In this document: one piece after another, positions 13,677 through 18,643 of the stretch
Position numbering within the stretch: the first letter of the stretch is position 1
How the letters are laid out: every line of letters begins with the position of its first letter
Assembly (NCBI GenBank): GCA_002411365.1
Contig: DHSD01000010.1
Location: forward strand, 41,295 to 59,937
Source: Ruminococcaceae bacterium UBA5295
GTDB lineage: Bacteria; Bacillota; Clostridia; Oscillospirales; Acutalibacteraceae
Reading direction: 5' to 3'
DNA: 18,643 nt
Notes under the pieces: generated by a model
Seen by the model: only the letters and a program-made list of their open reading frames with translations
The model's database searches: none
Told to the model about the DNA's origin: nothing
Translations under genes and position numbers: made by a program

Positions 13677-14641
13677 TTGAGATTAAAAACCTCTGCAAAA
13701 AATTCGGTGAAACGGAAATCTTGAAAAACGTGTCGCTCCACATAGACGATGGCGAAATCTATGGGATAATCGGGCAGAGCGGAGCCGGAAAGTCTACACT
13801 TCTGCGCTGCATAGACGGCCTTGAAACATATGACAGCGGCTCCCTTGAAGTCATGGGAAAAGAAATATCCGGCATAAGCGGCAAAGGCCTTCGGGCTTTC
13901 AGAAAACAAATCGGCGTTATCTTTCAGAATTTCAACCTTTTAAAGCGCAATAACGTATATGACAATGTCGCTCTTCCTTTGCAGTTTTGGGGTGCAAAGA
14001 AAAACAGCCCCGAAAGCAAAAAAAAGGTAATGAACCTTCTTAAACTTGTTGGGCTTACAGATAAAGTCCACTCAAAGCCATCAGAATTAAGCGGTGGCCA
14101 GGAACAGCGCGTCGCCATTGCGCGGGCACTTGTGCTTGACCCAAAGGTCTTGCTATGTGACGAGGCGACTTCCGCCCTTGACCCGCAGACAACAAAAGAT
14201 ATTCTCTCCCTGCTATTGCGCATCAACAGTGAAATGGGCATAACGATAGTCATTGTCACACACCAGATGGAAGTAGTAAAGCAAATATGCAGCCGTGTTG
14301 CGTTTATTAAAGATGGCCGCATTGTGGCTGAAGGAAAACCGGAGCATCTGTTTGTGATGCCAAATGACGATATAAAGCAGTTTCTCGGCGGCATGCCTGA
14401 CGTTCTGCCAAAAACTGACGTCAATATCCAGCTTTTCTTTACAGACGAGCACGCGGCCGATCCAGTCATAACACGCCTTGCACGTAATCTCGGCATTGAT
14501 TTTTCCATTGTATGGGGCAAGATTGAAAATTTCAGGAGCGACGTAATGGGAAGCCTTGTAATAAATATTAAGGAAAAAGACAAAAACCGTGTAGCCGAAT
14601 ACCTCAATCAGCAAAAAGTCTTATGGGAGGTCTTGAAATAA
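13673..14641 (+). CDS. metN: Methionine ABC transporter ATP-binding protein MetN
   Basis: This is the ATPase of the importer, 322 residues. Walker A GQSGAGKST (34-42), the Q-loop in IGVIFQNFNLL, signature LSGGQEQR, Walker B VLLCDEATSALD and switch His VTHQMEVV are all intact. The C-terminal region (about 245-322) matches the NIL domain, which in MetN binds methionine and inhibits transport when cell methionine is high. The start is GTG at 13673 with AGGGAGG eight bases upstream. It follows metQ after 124 bases containing a coupled small ORF and precedes metI by one base. Confidence 0.95.
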   Translation: MIEIKNLCKKFGETEILKNVSLHIDDGEIYGIIGQSGAGKSTLLRCIDGLETYDSGSLEVMGKEISGISGKGLRAFRKQIGVIFQNFNLLKRNNVYDNVALPLQFWGAKKNSPESKKKVMNLLKLVGLTDKVHSKPSELSGGQEQRVAIARALVLDPKVLLCDEATSALDPQTTKDILSLLLRINSEMGITIVIVTHQMEVVKQICSRVAFIKDGRIVAEGKPEHLFVMPNDDIKQFLGGMPDVLPKTDVNIQLFFTDEHAADPVITRLARNLGIDFSIVWGKIENFRSDVMGSLVINIKEKDKNRVAEYLNQQKVLWEVLK

Positions 14642-14642
14642 A

Positions 14643-15278
14643 ATGATGGGCACGATTCTTCAGGCACTTGGTGAAACGCTGTATATGGTCGGCATATCCA
14701 CACTGCTGTCTGTTGTAATAGGATTTATTCCTGCCGTAATACTTACAATCACCGCAAAAGACGGCCTGCACCCAAATAAAGCCGTCTATGGCGTGCTTGA
14801 TTTTCTTGTGAATGTTTTCCGCAGTTTTCCTTTTATCATTTTAATGATTATAATCATACCGTTCACACGCCTTGTGGCAGGGCGCGCAATAGGGACGACT
14901 GCCGCAATAGTGCCTTTGACAGTTTCAGCCATCCCATTTGTAGCGCGCGTTATGGAGTCTGCCCTGCGTTCGGTAGACCCCGGCGTTATCGAAGCTGCAA
15001 AATCTTTCGGCGCTTCCGATGCACAGATTATCTTCCGGGTTTATATGAAAGAATCCGTGCCGTCCGTCCTTGCCGGCATCACGCTTACTGTAATAAACCT
15101 TGTCGGATATTCAGCCATGGGCGGCGCGCTCGGCGCAGGCGGCCTCGGTGACGTAGCCATACGCTATGGTTATCAGGAATACCGCATAGATTACCTTATT
15201 GTCACAAGCCTTGTGCTCATTGTGTTTGTGCAGCTGGTGCAGTATATCGGCAATAAACTGTATGACTTTTCACTTTAA
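14643..15278 (+). CDS. metI: Methionine ABC transporter permease MetI
   Basis: This is the membrane channel of the importer, 211 residues with five predicted helices, the family size. Typical segments are GETLYMVGISTLLSVVIGFI, NVFRSFPFIILMI, the coupling region ESALRSVDPGVIEAAKSFGA and GYSAMGGALGAGGLGDVAIR with YGYQEYR. It starts 1 base after the metN stop; GGGAGG lies inside the end of metN, 12 bases upstream. A second ATG directly after the first may be used equally. No clear terminator is seen after its stop. Confidence 0.95.
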   Translation: MMGTILQALGETLYMVGISTLLSVVIGFIPAVILTITAKDGLHPNKAVYGVLDFLVNVFRSFPFIILMIIIIPFTRLVAGRAIGTTAAIVPLTVSAIPFVARVMESALRSVDPGVIEAAKSFGASDAQIIFRVYMKESVPSVLAGITLTVINLVGYSAMGGALGAGGLGDVAIRYGYQEYRIDYLIVTSLVLIVFVQLVQYIGNKLYDFSL

Positions 15279-15419
15279 AATGAATATGCCAACTTTTGGC
15301 CGGCACAACTTTCACGCTAAAATTGACTGAACGGAAAGTGTAAAATATATTTTTATTATATGTTCCTTGTAAAATTAAGTATAGATTTGTATTTATAATA
15401 TTTATTTTTTTATTTGGTA
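15279..15419. other. Intergenic region after metI
   Basis: The stretch holds a weak GCCAA/TTGGC hairpin and an ACTTTC/GAAAGT pairing but no convincing terminator, followed by about 100 bases of AT-rich sequence leading into the next promoter. No coding potential was seen. Confidence 0.4.
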
Positions 15420-15447
15420 TTGACAATATAGTCCTTTAGAGTATAAT
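15420..15447 (+). promoter_or_regulatory. Promoter of the PTS operon
   Basis: Consensus -35 TTGACA (15420-15425) and -10 TATAAT (15442-15447) with a 16-base spacer. The start near 15454 leaves the RAT and terminator inside the leader. Confidence 0.88.
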
Positions 15448-15472
15448 AAATATGTTGTAAAAATTAAATTTC

Positions 15473-15492
15473 AGTGCGTGTTAGTGCGTGTT
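15473..15492 (+). repeat. Tandem 10-bp repeat at the RAT 5' arm
   Basis: AGTGCGTGTT occurs twice back to back (15473-15482 and 15483-15492). The second copy forms the lower 5' strand of the RAT hairpin. The first copy is a spare that could pair with the same 3' strand. Confidence 0.9.
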
Positions 15493-15511
15493 ACTGATTC
15501 GATCAGGCATG
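15487..15511 (+). promoter_or_regulatory. RAT (ribonucleic antiterminator) site
   Basis: CGTGTTACTG followed by ATTCGATCAGGCATG matches the RAT recognised by BglG/SacY/LicT/GlcT proteins (GTTACTG...CAGGCA core). The upper stem is CTGAT/ATCAG with a TCG loop; the lower stem is CGTG/CATG, with the asymmetric internal loop TTA/G expected of RATs. Its last four bases are the first four of the terminator stem, so protein binding here would prevent termination. Confidence 0.88.
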
Positions 15512-15559
15512 AACATCTATTCCCGCAAAAAGGGGAAAGTGTTTCATGTCTATTTTTTT
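15508..15559 (+). terminator. RAT-controlled terminator
   Basis: CATGAA (15508-15513) pairs with TTCATG (15543-15548), and TTCCC (15520-15524) with GGGAA (15533-15537), separated by an imperfect middle. Seven T residues follow (15553-15559). It overlaps the RAT 3' strand, the classic mutually exclusive arrangement. Confidence 0.85.
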
Positions 15560-15622
15560 GTCCTGAAAAGGTGATTGATGAATAGGGACTCATGTAGCTA
15601 AAAAGTTGTTGAGGGGGGGAAA

Positions 15623-15646
15623 ATGTACTTGCGGTATGAATTATAA
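15623..15646 (+). CDS. Possible 7-codon upstream ORF overlapping the antiterminator gene start
   Basis: ATG at 15623 sits just after GAGGGGGGGAAA, the only strong ribosome binding site here, and encodes MYLRYEL then TAA. Its stop lies just past the ATG at 15636 of the next gene, in another frame. That ATG is 16 bases from the G run, too far for normal initiation, so restart after this tiny ORF is one explanation. Chance is the alternative. Confidence 0.3.
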   Translation: MYLRYEL

Positions 15647-16463
15647 AATAATTAAAGTCTTGAATAACAATTCAATTTTAGCGCAGAGTCTCAGTGGAAA
15701 TCAAGTTGTTTTGATGAGCAAGGGAATTGGTTATGGAAAAAGCAAAGGAGATAAAATCAAGGAGGGTGAAAAATATCAAAAAGTATTTTATATTCTTGAC
15801 AGCGGCCAGAATATAAATAAACTTGAAAAATTTGGCACCGAGCACGAGAAAATGGAAGCTGTAACGTATATGATAGTAAAGATTGCAGAAGCAAAACTGA
15901 ATTTTAAAAATGAAAATTTTTATAAGGCTTTGATTGACCACCTTACTTTTGCAGTTGAACGCCTGCAAATGGGCCTTCCAATTAATAACCCATATGTTAC
16001 GGAAGTTTCTGTACTTTGTCAGCAGGAATATGCTGTGGCTCAGATTGCTGCCGAGATCATTAAAGAGCAGCTTAATGTTGAAATAGGAATAGAAGAAACA
16101 GGCTTTATTGCCATGCATATTTATGCAGCGCGTAAAAATGAACATATAGATACTGTCATGAAAAGCATGAGAATTATAAACGAGGTTTTACAGAAGGCGT
16201 TTAAATATGCGGGTAAAAACGCTGTTACACTAAATTATGCAACAGCGGATTTTCTCCTTTCCATTAGTCAGCTGATTAAAGATGCCATAGCTAAAAAAAA
16301 TATTCACACAAAACTAAAAGACCAAATATGCTGCTGTATACCGCGTGAATGGTGCTTTGCCCAAAAAATTGCTGAATATATCAATAATGAGCTTGATATA
16401 ACTTTAGATGAAGATTATATTTCGCTTTTGGCGTTAGATGTCTATAAGTTAACTCAACTGTAA
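15636..16463 (+). CDS. BglG/SacY/GlcT-family PRD transcription antiterminator
   Basis: This RNA-binding protein stabilises a RAT hairpin and allows transcription past the leader terminator; activity is set by PTS phosphorylation. From the ATG at 15636 it has 275 residues. An RNA-binding CAT domain (1-55, MNYKIIKVLNNNSILAQSLS) precedes PRD1 (about 68-172), with histidines H102 (LIDHLTF) and H161 (IAMHIYA), then PRD2 (about 178-275). In PRD2 the sites matching LicT H207 and H269 appear to be Ser (near 209) and D268 (LLALDVYKL), and a Cys cluster (C232-C234, C240) is present. The leader RAT just upstream shows autoregulation, with the downstream EIICB as the probable sensor. The start is uncertain: an in-frame TTG at 15606 lacks a ribosome binding site. 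Confidence 0.9.
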   Translation: MNYKIIKVLNNNSILAQSLSGNQVVLMSKGIGYGKSKGDKIKEGEKYQKVFYILDSGQNINKLEKFGTEHEKMEAVTYMIVKIAEAKLNFKNENFYKALIDHLTFAVERLQMGLPINNPYVTEVSVLCQQEYAVAQIAAEIIKEQLNVEIGIEETGFIAMHIYAARKNEHIDTVMKSMRIINEVLQKAFKYAGKNAVTLNYATADFLLSISQLIKDAIAKKNIHTKLKDQICCCIPREWCFAQKIAEYINNELDITLDEDYISLLALDVYKLTQL

Positions 16464-16486
16464 ATTAAATATTAGGAGGAATTTAT

Positions 16487-17995
16487 ATGGAAACTGAAAA
16501 GAGCATAGAACCAGCAACTCAAAATAATAAACATTCGGGCAACTCGCGTGTGCTTTCTGCTTTTCAGACGCTTGGCAAATCCCTTATGCTGCCAATTGCT
16601 GTGCTGCCAATTGCAGGTATATTGCTTCGGCTTGGCCAAAGCGACTTGTTAAATATTCCGTGGTTAGGTGACTCCGGCAATGCAATTTTCAATAATCTGC
16701 CATTGCTTTTTGCTATTGGTGTGGCTATCGGCATTGCGAAAGACAGCAATGGCGCGGCAGGCCTTGCGGGTGCTGTTTCTTATTATGTCCTAACGGCTGC
16801 TTCACAGGCTATTAACCATGCGCTTCAGGTAGGTACTATTTTTGCCCCTGCGAACGGAATGCCCAAAACGCTGACAGATATTGATATGTCGTGTTTTGGT
16901 GGTATGATTGCAGGCATTATTGCAGGACTGTGCTATAACAAATTCAAAGACATGGTGTTGCCAGACTGGCTGCAGTTCTTTGGTGGGCGCCGTTTTGTGC
17001 CAATTGTCACTGGTGGCTGGTCCATCCTTATCGGTGGCGGCCTTGGCTTAGTTTGGCCGACATTCCAGAGAGGCCTCAATGTGGCGGCAAAATGGATGAC
17101 AACAAGCCATGGCATTGGTGCGTTTGTATATGGGTGCCTAAACCGCCTTTTGATTCCGTTCGGCCTTCACCATGTTATTAATAGTTACGTATGGTTTAGC
17201 CTTGGATCTTTTAAAGATCCGGCAACTGGAAAAATTGTTTCAGGCGACTTATGGCGTTTCTTCGCAGGCGACCCAAATGGCGGAACATTTACAGCTGGCT
17301 TTTTCCCGATTATGATGTTTGCTCTGCCCGCAGCTGCACTTGCAATGTATGTTTGTGCTAAGAAGAAAAATAAAGCGGCTGTCGGCGGTGCATTATTCTC
17401 CGTCGCATTTACCGCGTTCCTCTGCGGAATAACTGAACCAATTGAATTTATGTTTATGTTCCTGGCGCCTGGCCTTTATGCTATTCACGGCGTGCTTACA
17501 GGACTTTCACTTGTCATCTGCAACATGCTCAACATCCACGACAGCTTTACTTTCTCGGCAGGCCTGTTTGACTATATCATAAACTGGGGAAAAGCTACAA
17601 ATCCGGGCTTAATTATACCGGTTGGGCTCGCATTTAGCGTAGTATATTTCTTCTTGTTTGTGTTTTTCATCAAGAAATTCGATTTGAAGACGCCAGGCCG
17701 TGAGGCAGAAACGTCAACTGGTGATGTCTCACAGATTACTGACAAGAAGGATTTTGACGATATCGCTGTCAAATATATTGACTTGCTTGGCGGTAAAGAT
17801 AACATCAAAGATATCAGCTCATGTATAACCCGTATACGCCTTGTACTTAAAAGCAATAAAAGCCTTGATGAAAATGCTTTTAAAAAGCTCGGTGCTTCCG
17901 GGATATTGAAGGCAGGCGATCAAGTTACGCAAGTTATTGTAGGCACTAAGGCGGAACTTATAGTTGATGCTATGAAACGCCACTTAACCATTTAA
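16487..17995 (+). CDS. nagE: PTS EIICB permease, N-acetylglucosamine/glucose type
   Basis: This membrane protein imports and phosphorylates a hexose. The 502-residue protein has an EIIC membrane domain (about 20-395; LMLPIAVLPIAGILLRLGQ at the start, IPFGLHHVINSYVWF, and the signature GITEPIEFMFMFLAPGLYA). A linker contains DLKTPGRE, followed by an EIIB domain (about 425-502) with phosphorylated Cys C446 (SSCITRIRLVL). FGLHHVINSYVWF and WRFFAGDPNGGTFTAGFFPIMMF resemble NagE more than PtsG, so N-acetylglucosamine is favoured and glucose is possible. The ATG has AGGAGGA six bases upstream. It carries no fused EIIA; a separate EIIA gene follows. Confidence 0.88.
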   Translation: METEKSIEPATQNNKHSGNSRVLSAFQTLGKSLMLPIAVLPIAGILLRLGQSDLLNIPWLGDSGNAIFNNLPLLFAIGVAIGIAKDSNGAAGLAGAVSYYVLTAASQAINHALQVGTIFAPANGMPKTLTDIDMSCFGGMIAGIIAGLCYNKFKDMVLPDWLQFFGGRRFVPIVTGGWSILIGGGLGLVWPTFQRGLNVAAKWMTTSHGIGAFVYGCLNRLLIPFGLHHVINSYVWFSLGSFKDPATGKIVSGDLWRFFAGDPNGGTFTAGFFPIMMFALPAAALAMYVCAKKKNKAAVGGALFSVAFTAFLCGITEPIEFMFMFLAPGLYAIHGVLTGLSLVICNMLNIHDSFTFSAGLFDYIINWGKATNPGLIIPVGLAFSVVYFFLFVFFIKKFDLKTPGREAETSTGDVSQITDKKDFDDIAVKYIDLLGGKDNIKDISSCITRIRLVLKSNKSLDENAFKKLGASGILKAGDQVTQVIVGTKAELIVDAMKRHLTI

Positions 17996-18036
17996 TTTCA
18001 TTTAATTTAAAATAATAAACCAGTAAATCGTTTTCA

Positions 18037-18079
18037 AATAACTGGGATCTATAAGCACAGGTTATATATCCCAGTTATT
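18037..18079 (+). promoter_or_regulatory. Strong intergenic hairpin between EIICB and EIIA genes
   Basis: AATAACTGGGAT (18037-18048) pairs perfectly with ATCCCAGTTATT (18068-18079), and inside it TATAA pairs with TTATA (18050-18054 with 18062-18066). No T tract follows at once (ATTTAGAATAATTTTT comes next), so a processing or protection hairpin, or a weak terminator, is more likely than a full terminator. Confidence 0.6.
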
Positions 18080-18117
18080 ATTTAGAATAATTTTTAAGTG
18101 AGGTAAGCGAGGTACGA

Positions 18118-18591
18118 ATGAAACTCTTTAAGCATAAAAATTTTCAGCTGCTGTCGCCGGTTAGCGGTAACGTTGTTTCGATTACTGAAACACCGGACAA
18201 GGTATTTTCAGATAAAGTACTTGGCGATGGTGTAACAGTTATCCCAGATAAAAACGAAGTTGTTTCTCCAGTGGATGGCACTGTTGTGCAAATTGCCCGT
18301 ACACTTCACGCAATCTGCATAGAGGCTGATAATCATGCTGAAATTTTATTGCATTTAGGCATAGATACTGTGGAGTTAAACGGTGAAGGTTTTACATGCT
18401 GTGTAAAAAAGGGAGAGCATGTTTCTGCCGGCCAAAAATTGATGGATATGGATATAGACTTTATAAAAAATAGAGGCTACAGCACAGTATCACCTTGCAT
18501 TATTACTAATATGGACTATGTAAAAAATTTAAATGTTATAACAGGCCATGCTGAGGCAGGAAAAACTGTGATAATTACTTATGAAGTTTAA
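18118..18591 (+). CDS. PTS EIIA component, glucose (Crr) family
   Basis: This soluble phosphocarrier takes phosphate from HPr and passes it to EIIB. The 157-residue protein is a complete stand-alone EIIA-Glc domain: LLSPVSGNVVSITETPDKVF near the start, GDGVTVIP, SPVDGTVVQI, then H64 (TLHAICI) and active-site H79 (AEILLHLGIDTVEL), 15 residues apart as in E. coli EIIA-Glc (H75/H90). VSPCIITNMD lies near the end. The ATG has GAGGT four bases upstream. It is downstream of EIICB and probably serves it; as a free protein it could also serve other EII transporters. Confidence 0.93.
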   Translation: MKLFKHKNFQLLSPVSGNVVSITETPDKVFSDKVLGDGVTVIPDKNEVVSPVDGTVVQIARTLHAICIEADNHAEILLHLGIDTVELNGEGFTCCVKKGEHVSAGQKLMDMDIDFIKNRGYSTVSPCIITNMDYVKNLNVITGHAEAGKTVIITYEV

Positions 18592-18613
18592 AAATAAAAA
18601 ATGGGAGATATTT

Positions 18614-18643
18614 TTGAAAAATGAAGATTTTAGAAGCATCAGA
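18614..18643 (+). CDS. Start of a further gene (cut by window edge)
   Basis: GGGAG at 18603-18607 is followed six bases later by TTG, opening the frame MKNEDFRSIR to the window edge. An ATG at 18621 in another frame (MKILEAS) has poorer spacing of 13 bases. Too little is visible for a function; position suggests a sugar-metabolism gene of the PTS operon. Confidence 0.35.
   Translation, partial: MKNEDFRSIR

Noticed and set aside
13924..14614. Minus-strand open frames of 227 and 133 codons opposite metN
   Set aside because: They lie wholly antisense to a metN gene with every ATPase motif intact; composition and lack of initiation signals mark them as shadows.

Overview
The window reads as a chromosomal segment of a low- to mid-GC Gram-positive bacterium of the Clostridia, probably the Oscillospiraceae/Ruminococcaceae side. 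The pointers are consensus sigma-A-type promoters, strong GGAGG ribosome binding sites with several TTG/GTG starts, a Firmicutes-style rplJ leader, a SacY/LicT-type antitermination system and lipoprotein ABC binding proteins. The taxonomic placement is inference; no rRNA is present.

Region 1 (1-3970, all minus strand) is the transcription/translation core cluster rpmG-secE-nusG-rplK-rplA-rplJ-rplL. A consensus promoter starts it before rpmG. Two RNA elements resembling the L1-binding stalk of 23S rRNA lie before rplK and before rplA. A second promoter overlaps the rplA stop and feeds an L10-type leader ending in an attenuator hairpin before rplJ. About 40 bp after rplL, where rpoB would normally follow, an IS3-family insertion sequence begins in the same orientation. 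A perfect 16-bp hairpin there covers the transposase ribosome binding site.

Region 2 (4044-4940, minus) is a lone gene of unknown function with its own promoter.

Region 3 (5017-12026, minus) is a peptide-use operon: binding lipoprotein DppA, permeases DppB and DppC, ATPases DppD and DppF, then a cytosolic M24 (Xaa-Pro type) peptidase. A perfect 15-bp hairpin between dppA and dppB probably sets the binding protein apart in expression.

Region 4 (12305-15278, plus) is a methionine-type ABC importer, metQ-metN-metI. Before it lies a compact unit: a promoter, a 34-codon ORF with Met and Cys codons clustered together, a possible antiterminator, and a strong intrinsic terminator. This is the best candidate here for an undescribed regulatory device (leader-peptide attenuation by Met/Cys), although a second promoter after the terminator offers a simpler reading. 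A 27-codon ORF is tied to metN by a 4-base stop/start overlap.

Region 5 (15420-18643, plus) is a PTS sugar unit: promoter, RAT antiterminator overlapping a terminator, a BglG/SacY/GlcT-family antiterminator, an N-acetylglucosamine/glucose-type EIICB, a free-standing EIIA, and the first codons of another gene. The antiterminator keeps both PRD1 histidines. In PRD2 it appears to have lost both, one replaced by a phosphomimetic Asp.

No tRNA, rRNA, CRISPR array, T-box or SAM riboswitch was recognised.
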